Counted from the first letter of the stretch, positions 1 to 8,704 are shown. The stretch is 64,000 bases of DNA from Devosia yakushimensis (GCF_030159855.1 NZ_BSNG01000001.1:682001-746000); one strand, 5' to 3'. Translations and numbers: made by a program. The notes: a model not told the origin generated them from the sequence alone.

Positions 1-567
1 CTGCACGACACCGGGTCCATGTTCGGTTTCGATTGGGCGAACCAGAACCGTGGACGCGTTCAGGGCATCGCCTATATGGAATCCATAGTCATGCCGCTGC
101 GGGTCACCGATTTTCCGGTTTACGTCCAGGAAGCGCTCCGCAGTGCGACACCGGAAACCATGGAAGCAAGTCTTCAGGATCTCGGATTCCTCGAAGGATT
201 CCTGCTCGGCGCGCGTGAGTTCTCGGCAATCGAACAGGCGCACTACCGAAAGCCCTTCCTCGTGCCTGGCGAGGACCGTCGCCCCATGATTTCGTTCGAT
301 CTGCCGGTTGGTGGATACCCCGAGAATACTGCTGCAATTGTCGAGGCATATTCAACGTGGCTCGCCGAAAGCTCGATCCCCAAGCTGCTCATCAACGCCG
401 ATCCGGGGTACTTGCTCAGGGACCGGCTGCTCGATTTTGCCCAAAGCTGGCCAAATCAGACGGAGGCCACCGTCAAAGGCGCCCATTACGTCCAGGAGAC
501 CAGTCCGGACGAAGTCGGGCTGGCGATCGCCGAGTTTGTCCGGAAGCTTCGCGCACACGCCGCCTAG
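1..567 (+). CDS. Haloalkane dehalogenase, C-terminal part (5' truncated by window edge)
   Basis: Alpha/beta-hydrolase of the haloalkane dehalogenase family (DhaA/LinB type), which hydrolyses carbon-halogen bonds to alcohol plus halide in the cytoplasm. The frame is open from base 1, so the first ~100 residues lie outside. It opens with LHDTGS, the nucleophile segment (family HDWGS; Asp nucleophile), followed by FDWANQ, then GIAYMES with the catalytic Glu, PKLLINADPG, and GAHYVQE with the catalytic His base. This order is that of LinB. Odd: the residue after the nucleophile, normally the halide-binding Trp, is Thr. That could change substrate range or mean that the enzyme is not a dehalogenase. 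The closing residues match the family end, so the 3' end is complete. Family assignment is firm; substrate unknown. Confidence 0.85.
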   Translation: MHDTGSMFGFDWANQNRGRVQGIAYMESIVMPLRVTDFPVYVQEALRSATPETMEASLQDLGFLEGFLLGAREFSAIEQAHYRKPFLVPGEDRRPMISFDLPVGGYPENTAAIVEAYSTWLAESSIPKLLINADPGYLLRDRLLDFAQSWPNQTEATVKGAHYVQETSPDEVGLAIAEFVRKLRAHAA

Positions 568-751
568 CGATACTGAATGTCTGGAGCAGCGTTGGCTCGC
601 CGTGACTGACGCTGCCCGTTGCATAAGTAGACTGTCGGCCCGCCACTCCATTCGAAACGTCCCCAAATCTCCTTAGCTCTGGCGCGGAACCGGTAAGGCG
701 CGTTATGGCTTATGTCCGGGCGGCAAGAGTGATGGGCATGAGGATTATTCC

Positions 752-1684
752 ATGAAGTGGCGCGGCAGGCAGCAGAGCTCCAATATCGAGGATCGGCGCG
801 GGCAGATCGGCGGCGGGATGGGCGGCCTTGGCGGTAGCCCGTTCGGACGCGGTGGCGGCGGTATTCGGATTCCGACCGGCGGGCGCTCGGGCGGCGGTAT
901 TGGCGGGGTGATCGGCGTCATCGTCATTCTGGGGATTATCTGGTTTGCCACGGGGCAGAACCCGCTCGACATGCTGACGGGCGGGGCGAGCCCGCAGACG
1001 CAATCGGCGGCGCCTTCCTCGTCGTCACTGCCGACAAGCGGGCAGGAAGACGATCTGCGCGACTTCGTCGGCGTGGTGGTGAAGGAAACCGAGGATTTGT
1101 GGACCGAGGTGTTCGCGGCATCGGGCGAGCGCTATCCGGCGCCGGCGGTGGTGCTGTTTACGGGCCAGGTCAATACGGCCTGTGGCGGCGCCGATGCGCG
1201 GACCGGGCCGTTCTATTGCCCGGGGGACCAGAAGGTCTATATCGACCTCAGTTTCTATGACCAATTGCGCGACCAGTTTGGCGCGCCGGGCGACTTTGCC
1301 CAGGCCTATGTGCTGGCCCATGAAGTGGGGCACCACATCCAGAACATTACCGGCGTGCTGCCCGAGTTCAATCGCCGCCGCCAGGCGATGAGCGAAACCG
1401 ACGCCAATGCCTATTCGATCCGCATCGAATTGCAGGCCGATTGCTATGCCGGGGTGTGGGCGAATTATGCCGGCCAGCAGAATATCGTGGAGCAGGGCGA
1501 TTTCGAGGAAGCGCTGAACGCGGCCGACCAAATCGGCGACGATACGCTGCAAAAGCGCATGCAGGGCTTTGCCGTGCCCAAGACGTTCAACCACGGCACA
1601 TCGGCGCAGCGCAAGACCTGGTTCGAGCGCGGCTATCAGTCGGGTAATCCGAGCGATTGCGATACGTTCTCGGGGAATGTCTAG
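752..1684 (+). CDS. ypfJ: Neutral zinc metallopeptidase, YpfJ family
   Basis: 310-residue protein of the YpfJ/KPN_02809 putative neutral zinc metallopeptidase family. The N-terminus is a Gly-rich cytoplasmic segment (GGGMGGLGG, RGGGGIRIP; residues ~20-50). One membrane helix follows (VIGVIVILGIIWFA, ~55-70), then a linker and a periplasmic peptidase domain. The zinc site is visible as AHEVGHHIQ (HExxH) near residue 190, with downstream ELQADCYAGVWA providing the usual third ligand region. PGDQKVYIDLSFY and the C-terminal CDTF are also family features. Substrates of the family are not established. It shares a CTAG tetranucleotide with the convergent next gene, which carries both stop codons. 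Confidence 0.92.
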   Translation: MKWRGRQQSSNIEDRRGQIGGGMGGLGGSPFGRGGGGIRIPTGGRSGGGIGGVIGVIVILGIIWFATGQNPLDMLTGGASPQTQSAAPSSSSLPTSGQEDDLRDFVGVVVKETEDLWTEVFAASGERYPAPAVVLFTGQVNTACGGADARTGPFYCPGDQKVYIDLSFYDQLRDQFGAPGDFAQAYVLAHEVGHHIQNITGVLPEFNRRRQAMSETDANAYSIRIELQADCYAGVWANYAGQQNIVEQGDFEEALNAADQIGDDTLQKRMQGFAVPKTFNHGTSAQRKTWFERGYQSGNPSDCDTFSGNV

Positions 1685-2592
1685 GGGCTGATCTCGATGA
1701 CGATCTTGCCGTGGCCGTGGCCGGTTTCGAGCTCGTTATGGGCGGCGACGATCTGGTCCATGGGATAGGTGCGGCGGACCTGGGGTTTGAGCTGGCCGCT
1801 GGCGGCCAGGGCGAAGAGCTTGGCGACGCGGGCGCCGCTGCGTGTGCCCTCGATGCCGCGAATGCCCAGGGCCTTGGCGCGGGGATCGGCAATCGAGGTG
1901 ATGCGGTCGAGGGGTGCGCCCAGCGTCATGGAGAGATCGAGCGCCTCGCCACCTGCGCAGTCGAGCACGGCGGTGACGCCATTGGGGGCGGCTGCGGCCA
2001 GGCGTTGGGCGAGGCCTTCGCCATAGGGCAGGGCGATCATGCCAAGTGAGCGCAGATAATCCTGATTGGCGGGGCTGGCGGTGCCGATGACCGTGGCGCC
2101 GCGCAGGCGGGCGAGCTGGCCGGCGAAGGAGCCGACGCCGCCGGCTGCGCCATTGATCAGGAAAATATCGCCGGGGCCGATGGCGAGCGCGTCCATGACG
2201 GCATCGGCCGTCTGTGCGGTGCCGCCCATGGTGGCGGCTTCGGCAAAGCTGAGCTCGGCGGGGATGAGGGCAATGTCGGTGGCGGCGACGGCGATATAGT
2301 CGGCAACCGCGCCAAAGGTGCGGCGGCCGGCGACGCGGTCGCCAATGGCAAAGCCGGTGGTGCCCTCGCCCAGGGCATCGACCACGCCGGCAAATTCATT
2401 GCCGGTGGTGAGCGGCAGGCTCATGCCGGGCGGCAGGGGAATGTCGCCGATGCGGGCGCGGCGATCGAAGGGCTGGATCGCTGCGGCCCTGATGCGCACA
2501 CGCACCTCGCCCGCGGCGGGCTCGGGCGTGGCGATCTCGTCAATGGAGAGGACTTCAGGACCGCCAAAGGTCGCAAAACGAGCGGCGCGCAT
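1681..2592 (-). CDS. NAD(P)H:quinone oxidoreductase-like / zinc-type alcohol dehydrogenase-like protein
   Basis: 303-residue medium-chain dehydrogenase/reductase of the quinone-oxidoreductase (QOR) branch. It begins MRAARFATFGGPEVL, the typical QOR start, which is why I chose this ATG over an upstream in-frame ATG at 2748 whose extension looks non-coding. The GroES-like domain (TTGNEFAGVVDALGEG) is followed by a Rossmann fold with INGAAGGVGSFAGQLARLRG, the NADPH-binding AxxGxVG-type loop. No structural-zinc cysteine cluster is seen, consistent with QOR rather than zinc alcohol dehydrogenases. Expected role: NADPH-dependent reduction of quinones or enones in the cytoplasm. Its TAG stop overlaps the stop of the convergent ypfJ gene by 4 bases. 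Confidence 0.85.
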   Translation of the reverse strand: MRAARFATFGGPEVLSIDEIATPEPAAGEVRVRIRAAAIQPFDRRARIGDIPLPPGMSLPLTTGNEFAGVVDALGEGTTGFAIGDRVAGRRTFGAVADYIAVAATDIALIPAELSFAEAATMGGTAQTADAVMDALAIGPGDIFLINGAAGGVGSFAGQLARLRGATVIGTASPANQDYLRSLGMIALPYGEGLAQRLAAAAPNGVTAVLDCAGGEALDLSMTLGAPLDRITSIADPRAKALGIRGIEGTRSGARVAKLFALAASGQLKPQVRRTYPMDQIVAAHNELETGHGHGKIVIEISP

Positions 2593-2668
2593 GGGATGCT
2601 CCGTATGTCGTATCGGGCGGCAGTCTGGGGGAATTCGGCCTGGTGTTCCAGACCCTTTTGCGCCGATG

Positions 2669-3406
2669 CTAGAGCGGATGTTCCATCCAGAGATTGGGCT
2701 CGAGGCAGATACCGAGATCGGCGGCCAGATCGATGTCGAGCGGGGCAAGGGCGCCAGGAATGGCGTAGCGCCCGCTGGCCGGGAATTTGAGGCCAGTCCA
2801 GTGCTGCCACTGGGCGAGTGTGCCGGTGATAGTCTGGGATGCCATGGCGGGGCCGATCACATGGGCGCCCATGGCCTCATGGGTGCGCAGCCAGGGGTCG
2901 AACGGGGTGCCGTCATCACGCCGCCAGGCGCAATAGGTGGCAAAATCCTGCAGGGGATAGAGCGCCTTCAGGGTCGGGCGGACCGGCGCCACCATACTGG
3001 TCAGGCCCGCAGCACGGGCCGGAGGCTTCATGGCCTCTAGCAGGCGTTGCGCCAGGCCGGTGCCGCGCTGGCTGGGAAGCACGGCTGCGGCCAAGGCCGA
3101 AAGCGCATTGGTGGCGCTGCCGGAGCGCGCCGCCAGCACGCCGTGTTCGAGGACCCAATCCCAGCCCGTATTGGGCAAGGCGTCGCCGCGCCAAAAGGGC
3201 ACGCTATTGGCGAGGCCCACGATTTCGCCGCTGGTGTCGTCCACGGCAATGGTCTGGAATGCGGCGAGGTTCGGTTGGTAGAGCGCGGACCAATAGGAGC
3301 GCTGCGCAGCCGTCGTCAGCCATTGCGGCCACAAGGAACCACCCATGGCCTCGGCGGCGTCGACGAGGTCTGGGCGATCCTTGGCTGAGAGCAGCGCAAT
3401 GGCCAT
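2669..3406 (-). CDS. GNAT-like acetyltransferase domain protein
   Basis: 245-residue protein. The middle part resembles the acetyl-CoA-binding region of GNAT N-acetyltransferases: a strand with GEIVGLANSVPF, then LAAAVLPSQRGTGLAQRLLEAMK, where the Q-R-G-T-G-L-A pattern matches motif A (Q/RxxGxG/A). The remainder is Trp-rich (SLWPQWL, WRGDALPNTGWDWVLEHG) and does not match a subfamily I can name. Substrate unknown. It ends 76 bases before the start of the quinone-oxidoreductase-like gene and begins 3 bases after the carA stop, so it is probably co-transcribed with carA. Confidence 0.65.
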   Translation of the reverse strand: MAIALLSAKDRPDLVDAAEAMGGSLWPQWLTTAAQRSYWSALYQPNLAAFQTIAVDDTSGEIVGLANSVPFWRGDALPNTGWDWVLEHGVLAARSGSATNALSALAAAVLPSQRGTGLAQRLLEAMKPPARAAGLTSMVAPVRPTLKALYPLQDFATYCAWRRDDGTPFDPWLRTHEAMGAHVIGPAMASQTITGTLAQWQHWTGLKFPASGRYAIPGALAPLDIDLAADLGICLEPNLWMEHPL

Positions 3407-3409
3407 GGT

Positions 3410-4615
3410 TCAGGCGGCGGGAGCGACGTATTCCGGGCGCTGTTCCATGCCCTTCTGGGCGCGGACATGGTTGAGGAAGCGCGTGAAGAGATAGTGGCTG
3501 TCGCGCGGGCCGGGGCTGGCTTCGGGGTGATATTGCACCGAGAAAATGGGCTTGCCATCGACGCTGAGGCCGGCATTGGAGCCGTCGAACAGCGAGATAT
3601 GGGTCTCGGTGACGCCGCTGGGCAGGCTTTCCTTATCCACGGCAAAGCCATGGTTCATCGAGGTGATCTCGACCTTGCCGGTGGTCAGGTCCTTGACCGG
3701 GTGATTGGCGCCATGGTGGCCCTGATGCATCTTGGACGTGGTGCCGCCCAGGGCCAGGCCGAGCAGCTGATGGCCAAGGCAGATGCCGAAGACCGGCTTG
3801 CCGGTTTCCATCAGCTTCTGGATGGTGGGAACGGCATATTTGCCGGTCGCGGCCGGATCGCCGGGGCCGTTGGAGAGGAAAATGCCATCGGGATTGTGCG
3901 AGAGCACGTCGGCCGCCGTAGCGGTCGCCGGGACCACGGTGACGCGAGCGCCCTGATCGGCGAGGCACCGCAGGATATTGCGCTTGGCGCCGTAATCGAT
4001 GGCGACGACGTGAAAATCGGGCTTGTCGAGCTTGCCGTAGCCCTCGTTCCATTTCCAGCCGGTCTGGTCCCAGTGATAGGTCTGGGCGGTGGTGACTTCC
4101 TTGGCGAGGTCGAGCCCTTCAAGGCCGGGGAAGGCCTTGAGTTCGGCCAGGATCGAGGGCTCGTCGAAATAGCCGACATCGGAATGGGCGATGACGCCAT
4201 TGGGCATTCCATGCTCGCGGATCTGAGCGGTCAGGGCGCGGGTGTCGATGCCGGTAATGCCGATGATGTTGCGCTTCTTGAGCCAGGCATCGAGCTTTTC
4301 GGCTGCGCGGTAATTGGACGGGTTGGTGATGTCGGCCTTGAGCACGACGCCGCGGACGCCGCTGAGAGCGGCCATGTTCACCGTCTCGATGTCTTCGTCA
4401 TTGGTGCCGACATTGCCGATATGGGGGAAGGTGAAGGTGATGATCTGGCCCGCATAGGAAGGATCGGTCAGCACTTCCTGATAGCCCGTCATGGCGGTGT
4501 TGAAGCAGACTTCGCCGGCCGCATGGCCGATCGCGCCAATGCCGCGGCCTTCCAGGCGCGTGCCGTCCGCAAGGATCAAAAGGGCGGTCGCGGGGGATTG
4601 CTGCCAGCCGGTCAC
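3410..4615 (-). CDS. carA: Carbamoyl-phosphate synthase small (glutaminase) subunit
   Basis: 401-residue CarA. It releases ammonia from glutamine and channels it to CarB for carbamoyl phosphate synthesis (arginine and pyrimidine pathways, cytoplasm). N-terminal CPSase-small domain: LILADGTRLEGRGIG, FNTAMTGYQEVLTDPSY, ITGIDTRALT. C-terminal class I glutamine amidotransferase: SNGPGDP, the nucleophile Cys in GICLGHQLLG, and His/Glu in QYHPEASPGP. The start is a GTG at 4615: GGAGG lies 6 bases upstream, and the residues before it in the longer frame (from 4672) look non-coding. carB is not next to it in this window. The divergent neighbour is yqeY, as in other alphaproteobacteria. Confidence 0.96.
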   Translation of the reverse strand: MTGWQQSPATALLILADGTRLEGRGIGAIGHAAGEVCFNTAMTGYQEVLTDPSYAGQIITFTFPHIGNVGTNDEDIETVNMAALSGVRGVVLKADITNPSNYRAAEKLDAWLKKRNIIGITGIDTRALTAQIREHGMPNGVIAHSDVGYFDEPSILAELKAFPGLEGLDLAKEVTTAQTYHWDQTGWKWNEGYGKLDKPDFHVVAIDYGAKRNILRCLADQGARVTVVPATATAADVLSHNPDGIFLSNGPGDPAATGKYAVPTIQKLMETGKPVFGICLGHQLLGLALGGTTSKMHQGHHGANHPVKDLTTGKVEITSMNHGFAVDKESLPSGVTETHISLFDGSNAGLSVDGKPIFSVQYHPEASPGPRDSHYLFTRFLNHVRAQKGMEQRPEYVAPAA

Positions 4616-4806
4616 GGTGGGCCTCCAAGGTAAGTTTCGTGGTCGCGCGGAACAACCGGCAAAGTTGGGCAACTTCTCCGGACCGCGCTGAATGATGTCG
4701 ATTGAGGCCTCGTATTAGAAGCCCATGGCCGCCAGCGCAAGTGGCGCGCGACGCTTATTGTGCCTATATGGGCCACGAAAAATGCATAGCAAGAGGATGA
4801 AAACCC

Positions 4807-5259
4807 ATGCGCGACGAGATCAGCGAAGGGCTCAAGACGGCGCTCAAGGCGCGGGATTTGCGGCGGACGGCGACGCTTCGGGCTATCAATGCGGCGATCA
4901 AGGACAAGGATATCGCCATCCGGCCCGAGAATCGCGGGCCCGCGACGAATGAAGAGATTCTGGCCATCGTTCAGAAGATGGTGAAGCAGCGTGAGGAGAG
5001 CTTTGCCATTTATGCGCAGGCTGGGCGCGCGGACCTGGCCACGGTGGAAAAGGAAGAGATCGATATTCTCAACGAGTTCCTGCCCAAGGCGCTGAGCGAA
5101 GGGGAGGTCGATGCAGCCATCCAGGCGGCGATCGCCTCGACCGGCGCGGAGGGGCCAAAGGACATGGGCAAGGTTATCGCGCAGTTGAAGGTGGATTATC
5201 CGGGGCGGATCGATTTTGGCCGGGCCAGTGGAAAGGTGAAGGCGGCGTTGAGCGCTTAG
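4807..5259 (+). CDS. yqeY: GatB/YqeY domain protein
   Basis: 150-residue stand-alone YqeY domain, homologous to the C-terminal tRNA-binding tail of GatB/GatE amidotransferases. It starts MRDEISEGLKTALKARD and shows the family features KQREESF, EEIDILNEFLPKALSEGE and the C-terminal FGRASGKVKAAL. The molecular role of free YqeY proteins is not settled; a tRNA-related function is usually assumed. A purine-rich AAGAGGATGAAAACCC precedes the ATG. In related genomes carA-yqeY-dnaG-rpoD are neighbours. Here ~7 kb of other genes lie between yqeY and dnaG. Confidence 0.92.
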   Translation: MRDEISEGLKTALKARDLRRTATLRAINAAIKDKDIAIRPENRGPATNEEILAIVQKMVKQREESFAIYAQAGRADLATVEKEEIDILNEFLPKALSEGEVDAAIQAAIASTGAEGPKDMGKVIAQLKVDYPGRIDFGRASGKVKAALSA

Positions 5260-5331
5260 GGGGCCTCCCGAGACCGCAACTTTCACTGACGTTGTGGTGG
5301 GGTTGAGGCTGGTGTTTGCGGAGGCATCGCA

Positions 5332-5469
5332 CCCCTCACCCTGATCATTCTTCTGGACGAAGAATGATCTGTCCCTCTCCCACAAGGGGCGAGGGTTGGC
5401 TCCGAGTTTGACCTAGCACCGAGCCTCCCTTCTCCCCTTGTGGGAGAAGGTGCCCGGAGGGATGAGGGG
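5332..5469. repeat. Composite palindromic intergenic element
   Basis: A 138-base mosaic of nested inverted repeats between yqeY and the GGDEF gene. Outer arms CCCCTCA (5332-5338) and TGAGGGG (5463-5469); a 10-base hairpin GATCATTCTT (5343-5352) / AAGAATGATC (5360-5369); and a 14-base perfect pair TCTCCCACAAGGGG (5376-5389) / CCCCTTGTGGGAGA (5434-5447). It looks like the short palindromic repeats scattered in Hyphomicrobiales genomes and could also act as a bidirectional terminator for the flanking convergent genes. Confidence 0.8.
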
Positions 5470-5472
5470 GCC

Positions 5473-6606
5473 TTATGCCACCAGCCTCGGACCCGGTGCG
5501 TGTACGCGGTTGCGGCCGTTGGATTTGGCTTTGTAGAGGGCTTCATCAGCGTCGCGCAGCAGGGCTTCGAAGCTGTCGCCGTCGACCCCGCTGATGGCGA
5601 CGCCGGCGCTGACGGTGGAGGAGATGGCGATGCCGGCCAGTTCCTGCGCGGCCCTGATCCGTTCGGCGACTGCCGCTGCCGAGCGTTGCGGGAGATGGGT
5701 CAGGACAACGCAGAACTCTTCGCCGCCCAGCCGTGCCGCGGCATCGGCGGGGCGGATGCCGTCGCGGATCAATCCGGCGAAATCCTGCAATACGCAATCG
5801 CCCACGGCGTGGCCCAGGCGGTCGTTGATATCCTTGAAGTGATCGAGATCGAACATGATGATCGCGGTGCCGGGTGCCAGCCGGCCGGAGCCGTGCGCGT
5901 CGAAAAGGGCACGGCGGTTGAGCAGGCCCGTCAGCGCATCGGTCATCGCCTCGCTGCGGTGCTGCCGGGCCGCCCGCGAGTGGTTGAGCGTCAGCGAGAG
6001 GGCGCCAATGCCGGTGAGGCCGACAATGGCCATGATGCTGTTGATGTCTTCCGCCCAGTTTTCCGGGCGCGCGGTGAGCACATATTGGCCATCGATCAGC
6101 AGGACCAGCCCGCACAGCACGAAGGACAGGGCGGTGAGCGCGTAGAGCGCGACGGTCAGCGTGAGAGGAAGCGCGGCTTCCTTGCGGCCGGCCCAATATT
6201 CAAAGGCAGACAGGCCCAGCAATTGGGCGATGCCGAAATTGGCGGCGGCCGTGGCAATGCCCGAATAGCCCAGGGCGAAGATGCTGCTGGTCAGCCCTAT
6301 CGTGGCCGAACCCAGGGAGAATACTTTGGGAATAGACACGGTGCCGGTGCGAAACTGCACTGCACCACCATAAATGAAGGTGAAGCCGGCCATCAGCAAA
6401 GCAAAGGACATGAACTGCACGGCGGGCACGTATTGGTCGAGCATGCTATAGGCAATGACGCCGGCGACGACCAAAGCCATGCCGATGGACCAGCTCAGCA
6501 AATAGCTGTCCTTGCGCGAGACCATCCAGCTCACCAGCAGCGTGACAGTGAGCGCCGCGCTGGAAAAGCCGATGGCCGTCAGGAATGAAATCTGATCGAG
6601 TATCAT
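5473..6606 (-). CDS. Membrane-anchored diguanylate cyclase (GGDEF)
   Basis: 377 residues. About six hydrophobic segments occupy residues 1-205, and a C-terminal GGDEF domain runs from ~216 to 370. The domain opens with DALTGLLNRR, has FDLDHFKDINDRLGHAVGD with the metal and substrate residues, and carries the active-site motif GGEEF at 294-298, a functional variant of GGDEF. RPAD at 285-288, five residues upstream, matches the RxxD product-inhibition site. Expected activity: synthesis of cyclic di-GMP from two GTP at the inner membrane. The membrane part has no sensor domain I can name. It stands alone, convergent with yqeY across a palindromic repeat. Confidence 0.93.
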   Translation of the reverse strand: MILDQISFLTAIGFSSAALTVTLLVSWMVSRKDSYLLSWSIGMALVVAGVIAYSMLDQYVPAVQFMSFALLMAGFTFIYGGAVQFRTGTVSIPKVFSLGSATIGLTSSIFALGYSGIATAAANFGIAQLLGLSAFEYWAGRKEAALPLTLTVALYALTALSFVLCGLVLLIDGQYVLTARPENWAEDINSIMAIVGLTGIGALSLTLNHSRAARQHRSEAMTDALTGLLNRRALFDAHGSGRLAPGTAIIMFDLDHFKDINDRLGHAVGDCVLQDFAGLIRDGIRPADAAARLGGEEFCVVLTHLPQRSAAAVAERIRAAQELAGIAISSTVSAGVAISGVDGDSFEALLRDADEALYKAKSNGRNRVHAPGPRLVA

Positions 6607-6691
6607 CGACGCGCCCCGAAACGTCCAAGTCCATCCTAGCGGATTTGGCGCGACTATGGCGGTGGGGGATTAATGTATAGTCACCAACAGG

Positions 6692-6955
6692 TTATCCCTG
6701 ATGGCCATTTTGATGTCGGGCAGTTGTGCAGGACATTTCGCCTTGTGGCTGATTGCCGCGCTCTTTCTGTTCCAGACAAGTGCATTGCGCCTGGTAAATT
6801 GCGGCCTCGTCCTCGGTTAACTTTTGCCGCGACATCAGGAGTTCGAGCTGCGACCAGCAGAGTATCGAATCGGGGGCCGGACCCGCGGCCGTCTGCGACG
6901 GCGTGAGAAGAGGCGCAAAGAGCACCAGGCCCAGCAAAGGGAATGCTTGTTTCAT
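6692..6955 (-). CDS. Small secreted cysteine-containing protein, unknown
   Basis: 87 residues starting MKQAFPLLGLVLFAPLL, a typical Sec signal peptide, with likely cleavage after TAAG or nearby. The mature part contains ILCWSQLELLMS, AIYQAQCTCLEQKERG and MSCTTARHQ, with four cysteines that could form two disulfides in the periplasm. The start at 6955 is supported by GAGG five bases upstream; an in-frame ATG at 6985 would break the signal peptide. I do not recognise the family. The next gene on the same strand upstream (7017-7379) is also a small exported cysteine-containing protein, so the two may be a functional pair. Confidence 0.6.
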   Translation of the reverse strand: MKQAFPLLGLVLFAPLLTPSQTAAGPAPDSILCWSQLELLMSRQKLTEDEAAIYQAQCTCLEQKERGNQPQGEMSCTTARHQNGHQG

Positions 6956-7016
6956 TGTTGCCTCGGGGAGCATGGACGCCGGCATGGTTGGCCAGCATCA
7001 TGACAAATCGGCGGCG

Positions 7017-7379
7017 CTATAGTCCGGGACCCGACCAGCCGCCGGCAGCCGATGGCTGCGCAGGGCACTTGAAGGGCAGAAATGTGCTTGCGGCGCCTGC
7101 ATTCATCATGGCGAGCGTCAGCGCGTTTGCCACGTCGAGTTCCTGGCTGGAGCGTGGGCATATGTCGGACGGACCGGTGCAGCCGCCGGCAATAAAGTTC
7201 TCATTGCCTGCTATGAAGGCATAGTTCATCTGCCCGCTGCCGTGGGTTTCCAGGGCCTGCGCCCAGGCCGCTTCATAGATGCGGCATTTCTCTTCCACCC
7301 AGCCGCCGGACTGCTGTGCGGCGACTGGCGAACTTACCACGGCAAGGCCGAAGCATAAGGCCGCCATACGTTCCCGCAT
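7017..7379 (-). CDS. Small secreted protein, unknown
   Basis: 120 residues. N-terminus MRERMAALCFGLAVVSSPVAAQQ is a signal peptide with an AxA-Q cleavage site. The mature protein has cysteines in EEKCRIYEAAW, GGCTGPSDICPRS and PFKCPAQ, and a helical middle (ELDVANALTLAMMNAG). The start at 7379 has GGAG seven bases upstream; longer in-frame extensions run antisense through the MFS gene and look non-coding. No family recognised. It lies 20 bases downstream of the MFS exporter gene on the same strand and may share its transcript. Confidence 0.65.
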   Translation of the reverse strand: MRERMAALCFGLAVVSSPVAAQQSGGWVEEKCRIYEAAWAQALETHGSGQMNYAFIAGNENFIAGGCTGPSDICPRSSQELDVANALTLAMMNAGAASTFLPFKCPAQPSAAGGWSGPGL

Positions 7380-7399
7380 TGATATTCTCCGAGGTCTTG

Positions 7400-8587
7400 C
7401 TAGGCCGAAGCTCCGGCCGGGACCGGCGGAGTCGTACCGGCGCGAAGTTCCCAAGTGTAGGAGAAAACGGCAACCAGCACTGCCAGGAGCAGCGCACCGG
7501 TGCCGATCAGTGGCAGGTTCTGATAGCCGAAGCCATTTTCGAGCAGGGTGGAGCCTAGTATGGCGGCGATGGCGATGCCGATGTTGAAACCGGTGGGAAT
7601 GAGGGCCGAGGCCAGGTTCGGCGCATCCGCCGCCCAGGCGAGCACGCGCGACTGAACCGGCGAGCCGAAGGCGAAATTCACCCCGCCCCAGGCCACAACG
7701 GCAATGGCCATGGCCAGAGCGAAAGGGCTGACAAAGTAGAGCGTGGTGAACATGATGGCCTGCAGCGCCAGAATGACGATGAGCGACGGCATCAGTTTCC
7801 AATCGGCGAGACGTCCGCCGACAAAGACGCCGATGGTGGAGCCGACGCCGTAGAGCAGCAGCACCCAGGGCACGACCGCCTGATCGAGCCCGGTGACCTC
7901 GCGCAGCAGCGGGGCGATATAGGTGAACAGGCTATATTGGCCAATCATCGCCAGGATGACGATCAGCAGGGAGCTGACGATCTGCTGGCGGCCCAGCGCC
8001 TTGAACTCGCGCATGAAGCTGCCCCCGGTGGCGGCATTGCCGGCGGTTGCGGGCAGGAACAGCGCGGCGCCAAGGGTGGCGATGAGGCCCAGGGCTCCCA
8101 CCGCCCAGAAGGTGGCGCGCCAGCCGAACGCATTGCCTATGGCCGTGCCGCCGGGAACGCCCAGAATATTGGAGACCGTGAGGCCGGAGAGGATCAGGGC
8201 CACGGCAAAGCCGCGCCGGTCTTCGGGAACCAGGCTGACCGCGACTATGGCGGCAATGCCGAAATAGGTGCCGTGGACGACAGCGACCAGCACGCGGGCG
8301 GCCATCAGGAGCTCGAAACTGGGCGCGATGGCGCAAAGGGCCTGGCCGAGCGTGAACACCGTGCCCAGGATGAGAATAAGGGTTTTGCGCGGAAGCTTCT
8401 TGGTGGCGACGGCCAGTAGCGGCCCGCCCACGGCAATGCCGATGGCGTAGCCGGTGATCAGGTAGCCGGCGATGGGGACCGAGATGCCGAGCCCGTCGGC
8501 CACCTCGGGCAAGACGCCGGCGATGACGAATTCAGCCGTGCCGAACGCGAATGCGGCAAGGAACAGGGCGATAAGGGGCAGGGACAT
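7400..8587 (-). CDS. MFS exporter, DHA1/AraJ-type
   Basis: 395-residue major facilitator with about 12 hydrophobic helices. The first helix is FLAAFAFGTAEFVIAGVLPEVADGLGI, the DHA1 drug-exporter/AraJ pattern. Motif A-like GGPLLAVATKKLPRKTLI follows helix 2, and ALILSGLTVSNILGVPGGT in helix 5 is motif C-like, typical of antiporters. Expected role: proton-driven export of small molecules (drugs or sugars) across the inner membrane; substrate cannot be read from sequence. The start at 8587 (MSLPLIALFL) puts the first helix next to the N-terminus. It is divergent from the leader-peptide/nucleotidyltransferase unit. Confidence 0.9.
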   Translation of the reverse strand: MSLPLIALFLAAFAFGTAEFVIAGVLPEVADGLGISVPIAGYLITGYAIGIAVGGPLLAVATKKLPRKTLILILGTVFTLGQALCAIAPSFELLMAARVLVAVVHGTYFGIAAIVAVSLVPEDRRGFAVALILSGLTVSNILGVPGGTAIGNAFGWRATFWAVGALGLIATLGAALFLPATAGNAATGGSFMREFKALGRQQIVSSLLIVILAMIGQYSLFTYIAPLLREVTGLDQAVVPWVLLLYGVGSTIGVFVGGRLADWKLMPSLIVILALQAIMFTTLYFVSPFALAMAIAVVAWGGVNFAFGSPVQSRVLAWAADAPNLASALIPTGFNIGIAIAAILGSTLLENGFGYQNLPLIGTGALLLAVLVAVFSYTWELRAGTTPPVPAGASA

Positions 8588-8704
8588 GAACGCAAACCGC
8601 CGTGGCGGGCCTCGATTGAGCAGGCGAGAAACCACAGGAGCGGCCGGCGGGCAATCAACAATTTGCCGGGGGAGGTTTAGTTTTTGTCGCAGGACGGACG
8701 GAAA

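Noticed and set aside
2593..2748. N-terminal extension of the quinone-oxidoreductase-like gene to 2748
   Set aside because: It would overlap the upstream acetyltransferase gene and adds 52 residues with no resemblance to the family; the ATG at 2592 fits.
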